Assembly: GCF_002377905.1 (NCBI RefSeq)
Contig: NZ_DFQS01000057.1
Coordinates: 1-64,000, forward strand
Origin: Psychrobacter sp. UBA3483
GTDB taxonomy: Bacteria > Pseudomonadota > Gammaproteobacteria > Pseudomonadales > Moraxellaceae
Direction of reading: 5' to 3'
DNA: 64,000 nucleotides
How positions within the stretch are numbered: position 1 is the first letter of the stretch; every line of letters begins with the position of its first letter. Shown piece after piece: positions 56,228 to 64,000 of this stretch. Under the pieces are notes generated by a model, which was not told where the DNA came from, searched no databases, and was given only the letters and a program-made list of their open reading frames with translations. The translations under genes and the position numbers were made by a program.

Positions 56228-57304
56228 TTAGCGCGACACTTTTACTTCCGTCACATAGGTTGGCAATTGCCAAGCACCGCCCGCCTCTATCAGTCGGCAC
56301 ATACCTGTGGTGCTTTCATGGCTTTTCTCAAATGCTCTGCCTGTCCAGACCCACTCACTTTTAGATAAGCAGTCACCTAGCCCGCGGCCTTTTTGTACTG
56401 AGGTTAGTTTGCCATTGCTATAATCGGTGGCACTGGTGGTCACCAAGCTCGGTTTATACGGCTTAGTGTCATTGAGTACCCAAACGCCTGTACCCATATT
56501 ATAAGCGCCCGTCCAGCAATCATGCTCCGCGAGGAGCTGCTTGTTATTTAGACGGCTGACGCGCCACGGTGATTTATCCGCCAAGTTTGGACATTCAGTG
56601 CTTACATCCTTCATAGTGGGTTTCATCATTTCTGCCAACTGCGACGAGCGCATGGCAAATTTTTTCTTGCTACTAGAGATGGCGTTGGGATTAGGAGTGA
56701 CCAGTCGCAGTGAAGGAGCTGCTTGCGGGGTCAAGACACTGCTATTGGATTTACTGGCGTTATTGCTGATAAAGGCGCTTGCTGTCCCTACTCGGCCTTG
56801 AGCCTCGTCGGCTTTGAGCATAACGGCACTCGCCCCTTTATCCGATAACTGCCAGCGCGTGTTGCGAATCACCAGCTCAATCTTGCTCGATTTGGTTAAT
56901 GCGTCAAGTAGCGCGCTCACTTGTGCCGAGGTCAGCTCGGCATGACCTGCGGCTACCGAGTAAGGTTTAGTTTCCCCATAATCTCTATCGTTAATAAATA
57001 AAGAGATACGATGACGATTACCGAGCTGCATCAACGCCTTAGCAGAGCTTTCTTTAGCGCCACCAAGTTTGACCTTGCCCTCGACTATGGCATTGGCACC
57101 TGCACGGCGTATTAACAAGACAGAGACAGGTAAATCGCTGTTGTTTTCTGCTTGGTAACCTGCCAGCCGGCAAGTACGAGTATTATCGCATGCGACTTCC
57201 CAATCTTGATTGTCAAAGCTCACAGGCGTGGCAGCCTGCGTCACTGAACTCAATAAAGCGGCGCTAATGGCAGCAAATAGCGGTAATATCATTTTTTTTG
57301 TCAT
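56228..57304 (-). CDS. DUF1176 family secreted protein
   Basis: The protein has a signal peptide (MILPLFAAISAALLSSVTQA) and a mature part matching DUF1176 (DWEVACDNTRTCRLAGYQAE; MLKADEAQGRVGTASAFI; EHDCWTGAYNMGTGVW). Six or more Cys are paired in the family. The function is unknown. An in-frame upstream extension to 57493 adds 63 residues without a signal pattern, so I prefer the ATG at 57304 ahead of the signal peptide; no strong ribosome site distinguishes them. Confidence 0.8.
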   Translation of the reverse strand: MTKKMILPLFAAISAALLSSVTQAATPVSFDNQDWEVACDNTRTCRLAGYQAENNSDLPVSVLLIRRAGANAIVEGKVKLGGAKESSAKALMQLGNRHRISLFINDRDYGETKPYSVAAGHAELTSAQVSALLDALTKSSKIELVIRNTRWQLSDKGASAVMLKADEAQGRVGTASAFISNNASKSNSSVLTPQAAPSLRLVTPNPNAISSSKKKFAMRSSQLAEMMKPTMKDVSTECPNLADKSPWRVSRLNNKQLLAEHDCWTGAYNMGTGVWVLNDTKPYKPSLVTTSATDYSNGKLTSVQKGRGLGDCLSKSEWVWTGRAFEKSHESTTGMCRLIEAGGAWQLPTYVTEVKVSR

Positions 57305-57754
57305 GAATAAGGGCAACTTCTTTATTTTTATCGGAATGTTTTTTCTATAAGCGTTGTTTTTGCTCTGAGCGTTGGCTGTTAGAAGACTACATGCGCTTTG
57401 GCGTTGGCAAGCAGCCTGTGAGGACACAAAGGCCGCCTCGTTCAATAAAGGTCGCGATATAAGCTTGTTCTTATTATTCTTCTTCATAGTCATTACTCAT
57501 TAATAGAAGAAATATCAACACCTACCCAAGAAGGCGGTGGCTGCTATCTTAACGTACTAATGTTTCTATCTGTTATACTAATGTACCATTATGTAAAGAC
57601 GAAAGTATAGTCAAAAAGCGATATATCGATAGATATATTTGGAATAACGAATATTATAAAAGTAAAAGGTTAACAAGCAATGGCTTATTAACCTTTTTAT
57701 GAAAACTTATGTTTTGCTACGACTATTTAAATATAAACTGATAAAGTTAAACCT

Positions 57755-58642
57755 TTAAACAATAGGCTTTAATTCTAACTCTACGGCGCGTTTTACCGCT
57801 GGACGGTCGGCGATTTTTTGTGCCCAACGTTTGACGTTTTTGTAATCATCTACTTGTAAAAATTCTGCCGCATCATAAAGCTTGCCCAGCACCAGCTGAC
57901 CGTACCACGCCCAGATAATCATATCAGCGATATTATAGTCCGCCTCATCATTACCGCACATATACTCGTGGTCTTTGAGGTGCTTATCTAGTACATCAAG
58001 CTGGCGTTTGGTCTCCATCGTATAGCGATTGATAGGATACTCTAGCGGTTCGGGCGCATAGGCGTAGAAATGCCCAAAACCGCCACCTAAAAACGGCGCA
58101 CTACCCATCTGCCACATCAGCCAAGACAGACAATCTGCGCGCGCTTTATTTTGCGAGCCATTAGCAGACGGTACAAACTTGCCAAATTTCTCGGCTAAAT
58201 ATAATAAGATAGCACCCGACTCAAAAAGCGCGATAGGCTTGCCTGCATCCTTATCATCTAGAGTGTCAGAATAATCAACCAGTGCAGGGATTTTTGAGTT
58301 GGGGTCAATCGCGACAAACCCTGAGCCAAACTGATCGCCCGCAGAGATGTCAATTTGATAGGCGTCATACTCAGCGCCTTTAATATTGAGCTCAGCCAGC
58401 TCTTCTAACAGGATATTTACTTTGACGCCATTCGGGGTATTTAGTGAATACAGTTGTAAAGGTGCCTCGCCAACGGGCAGTTTTTGCTCATGGCGCGCGC
58501 CAGCCGTTGGGCGATTGATACTGGCGAACTTACCACCATTTTCGGTGTCATTTTTCCATATCTTAGGTGGCGTATAGGCATTGGTATGGTTGTTTTGAAT
58601 GTCGTTTTGGATATTGCTTGATTGGTTATTATCACTACTCAT
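57755..58642 (-). CDS. yghU: YghU-type glutathione-dependent disulfide reductase (GST family)
   Basis: The 295-residue protein matches E. coli YghU along its length: ASINRPTAGARHEQKLPVGE, LQLYSLNTPNGVKVNILLEE, PNSKIPALVDYSD and APFLGGGFGHFYAYAPE. YghU reduces disulfides with glutathione and lacks the usual GST Cys. I chose the ATG at 58642, which has GGAAG at good spacing and aligns with the family; the longer frame to 58771 is untypical. Confidence 0.92.
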   Translation of the reverse strand: MSSDNNQSSNIQNDIQNNHTNAYTPPKIWKNDTENGGKFASINRPTAGARHEQKLPVGEAPLQLYSLNTPNGVKVNILLEELAELNIKGAEYDAYQIDISAGDQFGSGFVAIDPNSKIPALVDYSDTLDDKDAGKPIALFESGAILLYLAEKFGKFVPSANGSQNKARADCLSWLMWQMGSAPFLGGGFGHFYAYAPEPLEYPINRYTMETKRQLDVLDKHLKDHEYMCGNDEADYNIADMIIWAWYGQLVLGKLYDAAEFLQVDDYKNVKRWAQKIADRPAVKRAVELELKPIV

Positions 58643-58995
58643 AATACTTCCTATTTTTATTGTTCTATAAAAGAGAGCCAGTAGAATTGATATGATTTTT
58701 GCAGCATCTATCGCCGTAAGCATAGCCAGCCAAGAAAATTTGCAGCAGCCCCGCCTCATCATATATGACAATTCTACTATAGCAAATCTTCAGTTAAAGC
58801 CCTGTCTTGTAACCTATTTTTAAAAGTAACGAGCAGGAATAGCAAAGCGTTTGAGGGCAAACTTCTAATAACTGCGTGCATACCGTTACTTTGCTACTCT
58901 TTAACTCATAGTCGGTTGTTTTTATACTACCCCAACTTAACGGCTTTTTAGAGACCCGCTTAACCAGCGTGGTCAAAAGATATGGTGATGTCAAT

Positions 58996-60372
58996 ATGGT
59001 AACCCTAACTCCAACGCAAGATAAATACCTACCTTATGTCTTAGCGGTGGCGCTATTTATGCAAATTTTAGATGCCACCATCTTAAACACCTCTTTGCCG
59101 CAAATGGCGCAAGCACTTGGCGAGTCACCATTAAAAATGCAGTGGGCGGTCATCAGCTACGCGCTAACCTTGGCGATTTTTATACCTATCAGTGGCTTTT
59201 TGGCTGATAAATATGGCACGCGGCGGGTATTTTTATACGCTGTTATTATCTTTTGTATTGGCTCGCTGTTATGCGCTGCTTCCCCAACGCTGAATTTATT
59301 GATTGGTTCGCGCGTCATACAAGGTATTGGCGGTGCGATGATGACCCCGGTTGCGCGTTTAATATTGGTCAAGTCTTATCCGCGCAACAAGCTGTTAACC
59401 GTGATGAACTTTGCGGTGATACCGGCGTTAATCGCGCCCTTAGTCGGACCGGTGTTGGGCGGTTATATCGTGCAATATACCAGTTGGCATTGGATATTTC
59501 TCATCAATATCCCGATGGGTATATTTGGTTTTATCATGGGTAAAAAACTGGTGCCGGCATTATTTGAAGATACCAAGCGTTTAGACTGGACGGGTTTTGC
59601 TTTATTTGCCGCCGCTGCTTGCGGTTTTACCCTTGCTGTCGAGTTTGGCTCACAGACAGGTCGCGGGTTTTACGGTCTGCTGCTCGCATTGGGCGCCAGT
59701 ATCTTGATAGGCGCTTATGTGTGGCATGCCAAACGCCGTGCAGCGCCCCTGTTTCCGCTGAGTTTATTTAATATTCGCACCTTTCGTATTGGTATTACCG
59801 GCAACTTATTTACTCGCTTAGGTATCAGCGCTGTGCCCTTTCTATTGCCGCTATTACTACAGGTGGTATTTGAGTACTCACCGTCGCAAGCTGGTTGGCT
59901 GCTTGCGCCCATTGCTGTTGGTGCAATCGGTATTAAGCCTTGGGTCAGTAAAATCATTCAGCGCTTTAGCTACCGCAAAGTGTTGGTGGCCAATACCTTT
60001 TTGATAGGCCTGCTTATTATTGTCTTAGCGCAGTTTAATGATGCGGCCAATTGGATTTGGTTTATCCCTATCCTAACGATCATGGGTGCCTGTAACTCTA
60101 TGCAGTTTAGTGCGATGAATACCATTACTATCGGTGATTTAGAAGGCGCGCAGACCAGTAGCGGTAACAGCTTAATGGCGGTCAATCAGCAATTGGCGAT
60201 TAGCTTTGGTATCGCTTTTGGCGCGGCGGTCTTGAATCTGCTGCGGGAACGCTTTGAGCTTGATACCTTGGTCGCCTTTCAGACCACCTATTGGATACTG
60301 GGTATTTTAACCATCCTTTCAGGCTTATACTTCTTACGCCTCAAACCTGAGGATGGTCGCGGCTTGTATTAA
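58996..60372 (+). CDS. MdtD-like MFS drug transporter (DHA2, 14-segment)
   Basis: The protein has 14 hydrophobic segments and typical DHA2 motifs: MQILDATILNTSLPQMAQAL, FLADKYGTRRVFLYAVIIF, GSRVIQGIGGAMMTPVARLI and PLVGPVLGGYIVQYTSWHWI. It resembles MdtD. The ATG at 58996 gives a normal N-terminus. It is transcribed opposite to yghU and probably expels organic compounds by proton antiport. Confidence 0.9.
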   Translation: MVTLTPTQDKYLPYVLAVALFMQILDATILNTSLPQMAQALGESPLKMQWAVISYALTLAIFIPISGFLADKYGTRRVFLYAVIIFCIGSLLCAASPTLNLLIGSRVIQGIGGAMMTPVARLILVKSYPRNKLLTVMNFAVIPALIAPLVGPVLGGYIVQYTSWHWIFLINIPMGIFGFIMGKKLVPALFEDTKRLDWTGFALFAAAACGFTLAVEFGSQTGRGFYGLLLALGASILIGAYVWHAKRRAAPLFPLSLFNIRTFRIGITGNLFTRLGISAVPFLLPLLLQVVFEYSPSQAGWLLAPIAVGAIGIKPWVSKIIQRFSYRKVLVANTFLIGLLIIVLAQFNDAANWIWFIPILTIMGACNSMQFSAMNTITIGDLEGAQTSSGNSLMAVNQQLAISFGIAFGAAVLNLLRERFELDTLVAFQTTYWILGILTILSGLYFLRLKPEDGRGLY

Positions 60373-60394
60373 GTTAAAGCATTAAACATAAAAA

Positions 60395-60446
60395 TGCCAG
60401 CGTACTCTAAAACGTCAATTAAGACCTATCTTAGAATGTGCTGGCA
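60395..60446 (+). terminator. Long dyad between MFS and bfr genes, possible terminator
   Basis: TGCCAGC (60395-60401) pairs with GCTGGCA (60440-60446), and CTAA (60407-60410) with TTAG (60431-60434). It is followed by CTCTTTTTTATTTTTC. It separates convergent genes. Confidence 0.4.
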
Positions 60447-60481
60447 GGTATGAGCTCTTTTTTATTTTTCTGTTCTTTATG

Positions 60482-60964
60482 CTAAGGCGTGTGGTCATCA
60501 TCCATTTGTGACTGAATATAATTTTCAATGCCAACGTCTTTAACCAAGCCCTCTTGGGTTTCAAGCCAATCTTGATACTCTTCATTGCCATCTTTTAGGG
60601 TAACCAATAAATGACGCGAGACATAGTCGCGCTTGCTCTCACACAAAGTAATCGCATCCGTTATGATAGAAAATTTCTGCTTTTCTAAGCGCAAGTTACA
60701 GTCAATCATTTCAGGCACATCTTCTGCGATGAACATTTTGCCGTAATCTTGTAGGTTTGGCAGACCACCTAACAATAAAATACGCGCAATAAGATCATCT
60801 GACCATTTCATCTCTGCAATAGATTGCTTATAGAAATTTTCGTTTAATGCCTCTAAACCCCAATGGCGTGCGATACGGGCGTGCAAAAAGTACTGATTGA
60901 TGGCTATCAATGACTGACCGAGCACTTGATTGAGTGCGCGAATAACTTCTTTATCCCCTTTCAT
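60482..60964 (-). CDS. bfr: Bacterioferritin, heme-type subunit
   Basis: The 160-residue protein aligns with E. coli Bfr without gaps through residue 120. The heme ligand Met52 is present. The ferroxidase ligands are largely lost: Ser at 18 instead of Glu, Trp at 54 instead of His, Asn at 127 instead of Glu, Tyr at 130 instead of His. Glu51 and Glu94 remain. It should therefore bind heme but not oxidise iron well. The next gene upstream encodes the reverse type, so the two probably build one mixed 24-mer. A GGGAG ribosome site precedes the ATG. Confidence 0.92.
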   Translation of the reverse strand: MKGDKEVIRALNQVLGQSLIAINQYFLHARIARHWGLEALNENFYKQSIAEMKWSDDLIARILLLGGLPNLQDYGKMFIAEDVPEMIDCNLRLEKQKFSIITDAITLCESKRDYVSRHLLVTLKDGNEEYQDWLETQEGLVKDVGIENYIQSQMDDDHTP

Positions 60965-61042
60965 GCGGTTCTCCCTGTCTTGCTTACTGATTTTATTAAT
61001 GTTAATAATAACGCTAGTTAAAAGTGCTTAGTTAATAAAATA

Positions 61043-61534
61043 CTAAACAATATCAGGAGACACTTCTGCCATCTGACTTTGTAAATAATTGGGTAGACCA
61101 ATCATGTCAATCAGGCGCAGCTGCTGCTCTAACCAATGAGCGTGGTCTTCTTCGGTGTCTTTTAGCTGCTCAACCAACATCTCACGCGTCACATAGTCAT
61201 GCTCTGCTTCACAAAGCGCGATGCCGTCTTTTAGATGCTGCTGTACTTGATATTCTAAATCAAGGTCCAATTGCAGCATTTCAGGAACCGTCGAGCCAAT
61301 GTTAATCTCGTTAACGCGCATCTTCGGCGTACCGCTTAACATTAGAATACGGCGGATAATCGCTTGGGCGTGCTGCGTTTCATCCTGCATCTCATGGTGG
61401 ATACGGTCGTATAATTTACCGTAATGCCATTCTGCGTACATCTCAGAGTGAATAAAATATTGGTCACGAGCCGCAAGCTCACCACCTAATAAAAAATTTA
61501 AATAATCAATAACCTTTGGGCTGCCTATCATCAC
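61043..61534 (-). CDS. bfr: Bacterioferritin, ferroxidase-type subunit
   Basis: The protein has 163 residues. Counted from Met2, it keeps all ferroxidase ligands of E. coli Bfr: Glu18, Glu51, His54, Glu94 region, Glu127 region and His130 (segments LGGELAARDQYF, QDETQHAQ and DTEEDHAHW). The heme ligand Met52 is replaced by Thr. It thus complements the heme-type subunit downstream. GGAG lies eight bases before the first ATG. It probably oxidises Fe(II) and stores Fe(III) in the shared shell. Confidence 0.92.
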   Translation of the reverse strand: MMIGSPKVIDYLNFLLGGELAARDQYFIHSEMYAEWHYGKLYDRIHHEMQDETQHAQAIIRRILMLSGTPKMRVNEINIGSTVPEMLQLDLDLEYQVQQHLKDGIALCEAEHDYVTREMLVEQLKDTEEDHAHWLEQQLRLIDMIGLPNYLQSQMAEVSPDIV

Positions 61535-61978
61535 CTATACTCCTGTATTTTTTATTTGTCTACCAATACATTCACAATAATAGATATATAGAAAGTACTA
61601 TTCGTAAACTAATCAGTAAAGATTAAAACCCATCAAACGTCTTACAAAGTTAGGCAGATATAGTAGCATAGACAAACCATAACGCTTGTAACGATATGAA
61701 CTAAGAATAAGATGCTAATTGAGAATTGTAATTAACTCGCGCTACCAGCTATCGCTCATAGGCAAAGTAACTGATGACACGGCTAGAAAGGTTTGCCGTC
61801 GGTGAATGAGTAAAGTTATATGGACGCTCACCACTTATCCTTTGCGTATAATGAAAGGATAAGTGCGCAATAGTGAATATAATTTTTGTCGGACGTATTA
61901 ACGATGCGGTCGTTATATGGAGAATAGGGTTTTAGCTGGAGATTTAAATCGAGGCTATTTAACCGGCGTAGGTCAAAG
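61535..61978. other. Intergenic region between bfd and the bacterioferritin genes
   Basis: No gene was seen in these 444 bases. The one strong structure is the perfect inverted repeat at 61832-61865. Promoter elements for the bacterioferritin genes should lie here, near 61540-61700, but no clear Fur box was found there. Confidence 0.4.
61832..61865. repeat. Perfect 12-bp inverted repeat (hairpin)
   Basis: CACTTATCCTTT (61832-61843) and AAAGGATAAGTG (61854-61865) match exactly with a 10-base loop. No T-run follows on either strand. It lies between bfd and the bacterioferritin genes. Confidence 0.6.
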
Positions 61979-62170
61979 TTAAACAGCGTAGGCCAAAGCA
62001 TCAAGCTTAGCGTGATGTTCGTCAAGGAAATCATTTACCATAGGTTCGCAGCAGCCACAGCACGTCGCTACATCAAGGGTATCTTTTAATCCCTCTAGTG
62101 TATCAATGCCTGAAGCAATGGCAGCTTTGATTTGTTTGTCTTTGACGTCGTTACAGATACATACGTACAT
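61979..62170 (-). CDS. bfd: Bacterioferritin-associated ferredoxin
   Basis: The 63-residue protein has the four Cys of a [2Fe-2S] BFD domain (MYVCICNDV with Cys4 and Cys6, and ATCCGCCEPM). It delivers electrons to the heme of bacterioferritin so that stored iron can be released. GGAG lies six bases ahead of the ATG. A Fur-like box at 62211-62228 suggests induction under low iron. It sits upstream of the two bacterioferritin genes. Confidence 0.95.
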   Translation of the reverse strand: MYVCICNDVKDKQIKAAIASGIDTLEGLKDTLDVATCCGCCEPMVNDFLDEHHAKLDALAYAV

Positions 62171-62210
62171 ATGCGGCTCCTACTATGAATGTCTAGCTCG
62201 TTATGCTTTA

Positions 62211-62228
62211 TAATAACGATAATTATTA
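62211..62228 (-). promoter_or_regulatory. Putative Fur box upstream of bfd
   Basis: TAATAACGATAATTATTA has outer TAATAA/TTATTA symmetry and contains the GATAAT hexamer of the Fur consensus. It lies about 40-60 bases upstream of the bfd start. Confidence 0.65.
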
Positions 62229-62457
62229 CCATTTACAATAGTATTTACGACATTTATCCGTCATATTAGGCGCTGCTACAAAGATATATTACCCTTACTT
62301 TATCCATGTAACTGAATACAGTCTTAGGTGTAACCACAAAGTACCAAAGGTAGTAAAATGGCGACGAACTGTAAATTTGCTCATTTTTTAATCGATTTTG
62401 CCGTTAACTGCTGTTATATTGACCCCCTATTAACTAAATCTATATTGGAATTGTTCT

Positions 62458-62781
62458 ATGTCTAATAATAATTCTACGATACAGCCGCTTGAGTTATTTA
62501 AAGTCTTGTCTGACCCAACGCGCTTAAAGATTTTTCAAATCTTATTTAACAAAGAATCGCGCTGTGTTGGCGAACTGGTAGAAATACTTGATCAACCGCA
62601 GCCGACCATCTCGCGTCACTTGAATCATTTGAAAAAGTTGGGTATTTTAAGCTGTGTTCGTGATGGGACGTGGATGTGGTACGAGGTGTCTGATGATTTG
62701 CCAGAATGGTGCCAAGATATTTTAGAAATCACCTATAAGCAAATATCGACCAGAGATGTCAATATGCCAAAGCCTGCCTAA
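62458..62781 (+). CDS. ArsR-family regulator
   Basis: The 107-residue protein has the ArsR winged helix (LFKVLSDPTRLKIFQILFN; VGELVEILDQPQPTISRHLN; HLKKLGILSCVRDGTWMWYE). Only one Cys is present in the usual metal site (RCVGEL), so arsenic sensing by the two-Cys ELCVC motif is not clear. It stands alone with a strong terminator after it. Confidence 0.9.
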   Translation: MSNNNSTIQPLELFKVLSDPTRLKIFQILFNKESRCVGELVEILDQPQPTISRHLNHLKKLGILSCVRDGTWMWYEVSDDLPEWCQDILEITYKQISTRDVNMPKPA

Positions 62782-62830
62782 TGCTCAAACAAGTAAGCTG
62801 AGAAAGGCTAACGACAAATAATTAAGCGCA

Positions 62831-62861
62831 AAAAAAGACCTATCATTGATAGGTCTTTTTT
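62831..62861. terminator. Bidirectional terminator between the ArsR and cysA genes
   Basis: AAAAAAGACCTATCA (62831-62845) and TGATAGGTCTTTTTT (62847-62861) form a perfect 15-base stem, with U-tracts on both strands. It serves the convergent ArsR and cysA genes. Confidence 0.93.
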
Positions 62862-62914
62862 ATTTTCAATCTTCGTTTTTAAGCGTTGTTTTAAAATACG
62901 CTTTTAAGCCTAAA

Positions 62915-63637
62915 TTAGACTAGGTCTAAAAAATCACTGACAAAGGCGTTTGCTGGCTGGTGAATCAGCTCCTCTGACGTCCCTACTTGCTCGACGCGGC
63001 CCTGATTCATCACCACAATCTCATCCGATACCGCCCGCGCCTCTTCTTGGTCATGGGTTACCATAATGCTCGTAATACCAAGCTCGTGGTGAATATTCTT
63101 TAGCCAAGTACGCAGCTCTTTACGTACCTTGGCATCTAGCGCGCCAAACGGCTCATCGAGTAATAACAATTTTGGCTTCACTGCCAAGGCTCGTGCCAGC
63201 GCAATACGCTGACGCTGACCACCTGACAACTGATGCGGATAGGCATTGGCAACTTGCGGCAGCTGTACTAAGTCTAGCAATTCAGTAACGCGCTTATTGA
63301 TATCCGCTTTACTCGGGCGCTCATTCTTCGGTAGCAAGGTTAAGCCAAAGCCAACATTATCGGCAATGTTTTTGTGTCGAAATAACGCATAGTGCTGAAA
63401 CATAAAGCCGATATGGCGCTTTTGCACTGGCGTATTGGTGACATCGAGCTCATCAAATAATATCTGCCCAGAGTCCGCGTATTCTAAACCCGCAATAATA
63501 CGCAGCAAGGTGGTTTTGCCGCAGCCTGACGGACCAAGCAACGTCGTCAACTTGCCCGTTGGTACGGTGATATTGATATCATCTAAGGCGGTAAAGTTAC
63601 CGAATTTTTTATTAACGTTGCGAATCTCGATACTCAT
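62915..63637 (-). CDS. cysA: Sulfate/thiosulfate ABC transporter ATP-binding protein
   Basis: The 240-residue ATPase has Walker A (LLGPSGCGKTTLLRII), the signature HQLSGGQRQRIALARALAV and Walker B (LLLDEPFGALDAKVRKELRT). The HDQEEARAVSDEIVVM segment agrees with CysA. CysA proteins usually have about 350 residues with a C-terminal regulatory domain, which is absent here. The gene follows cysW on the same strand and completes the sulfate import complex. Confidence 0.92.
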   Translation of the reverse strand: MSIEIRNVNKKFGNFTALDDINITVPTGKLTTLLGPSGCGKTTLLRIIAGLEYADSGQILFDELDVTNTPVQKRHIGFMFQHYALFRHKNIADNVGFGLTLLPKNERPSKADINKRVTELLDLVQLPQVANAYPHQLSGGQRQRIALARALAVKPKLLLLDEPFGALDAKVRKELRTWLKNIHHELGITSIMVTHDQEEARAVSDEIVVMNQGRVEQVGTSEELIHQPANAFVSDFLDLV

Positions 63638-63706
63638 AATGGGTTCTCTTATTATATTTTTGGCTTAGCAGATGGCTTTCTTGCTGACGGATTTGTAAAA
63701 TAGCGC

Positions 63707-64000
63707 TTATAGATTGCCTGTGCTTTTCGCTAAAGTAGCATCCGTATCTGACGCTTTCTTAGCGTCTTTAGTGTTTGACGCCTTGCTAACATTGCCAGCA
63801 CTACTAGCATTGGCACTAACTGGCAACTCAGGCGCAGTTGCTAAGCGCTCAGACTTGGCGAATTTGCGCTCTTGCAGCTTGGTCATCACTTGCTGAATTA
63901 GCAATGTCACCAGCGCTAACGCTGCAAGCAAACTCGATAAAGCAAAGGCGGCGGTAAAGTTATAATCGTTATAAGCAATCTCAACCAATAGTGGCATGGT
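63707..64000 (-). CDS. cysW: Sulfate ABC transporter permease CysW, C-terminal part (runs off the window end)
   Basis: The visible part reads PLLVEIAYNDYNFTAAFALS, then LLAALALVTLLIQ, which fits the last two membrane segments of CysW. A long Ala/Ser/Lys-rich tail of about 60 residues follows (for example NTKDAKKASDTDATLAKSTG), which E. coli CysW lacks. The 69-base gap to cysA on the same strand supports a cys operon. Confidence 0.85.
   Translation of the reverse strand, partial: TMPLLVEIAYNDYNFTAAFALSSLLAALALVTLLIQQVMTKLQERKFAKSERLATAPELPVSANASSAGNVSKASNTKDAKKASDTDATLAKSTGNL

Noticed and set aside
61828..62034. 68-codon minus-strand frame between bfd and bfr
   Set aside because: It includes the hairpin, overlaps bfd and lacks a ribosome site.
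1..64000. CRISPR arrays
   Set aside because: No regularly spaced repeats of 25-40 bases were seen, and no cas genes are present.

Overview
The window reads as a chromosomal segment of a Psychrobacter-like gammaproteobacterium (Moraxellaceae). This is inferred from the AT-leaning base composition and from the gene set: paired bacterioferritins with bfd, an HPP membrane protein, DUF819 and DUF1176 proteins, and a dif site close to the gammaproteobacterial form. No rRNA, tRNA or CRISPR array was recognised.

Layout. 1-3.8 kb: the end of a Sel1-repeat protein, a decayed IS3-family element that cuts a GNAT gene, an odd small ABC protein and another GNAT. 3.9-9.3 kb: tpm, a leuE-type exporter, a GNAT, an AraC regulator, and a MocR regulator divergent from a PaiB-like FMN protein. 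9.3-12.9 kb: a trpR-trpE-trpG operon under a promoter with a TrpR-type operator in its spacer; a DUF4238 gene sits between trpE and trpG, and trpG is broken. 13-25.6 kb: a metabolite-export and regulator zone with two EamA transporters, an RhtB exporter, an MFS exporter, two more MocR regulators, a TetR/HPP divergent pair with two palindromic operators, an isochorismatase-like hydrolase, a class I glutamine amidotransferase, an ACT protein, a C39-like protein, a DinB protein, a GNAT relic and a short inverted-repeat (MITE-like) element. 25.8-26.8 kb: wreckage of a large helicase.

27-39.6 kb is an AT-rich island. It carries a 1,401-residue protein with an N-terminal PD-(D/E)XK-type nuclease and a STAND/NACHT-like ATPase (a candidate Avs-like anti-phage protein), a four-gene overlapping cassette of three large tyrosine recombinases plus a TnpC-like coiled-coil protein, an XRE regulator and a P4-type integrase. 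About 1 kb beyond the island, at 40577-40604, lies a sequence that matches the E. coli chromosomal dif site in its core, so the window probably spans the replication terminus.

40.7-64 kb returns to ordinary chromosome: secreted proteins, mtfA, a RhuM-Fic fusion, an AraC regulator, hyuA with a deletion-damaged hyuB, a WG-repeat protein, a DUF819 membrane protein, a DEAD-box helicase with an RGG-like tail, a DUF1176 protein, yghU, an MdtD-like MFS pump, an iron-storage group (heme-type and ferroxidase-type bacterioferritin subunits plus bfd with a Fur-like box), an ArsR regulator, and the cysA/cysW end of a sulfate transporter.

The strongest observations are the STAND nuclease next to the recombinase quartet, the dif site, the TrpR-controlled operon interrupted by DUF4238 with a dead trpG, the complementary bacterioferritin pair, the shared MocR operator, and several decayed genes with identifiable lesions.
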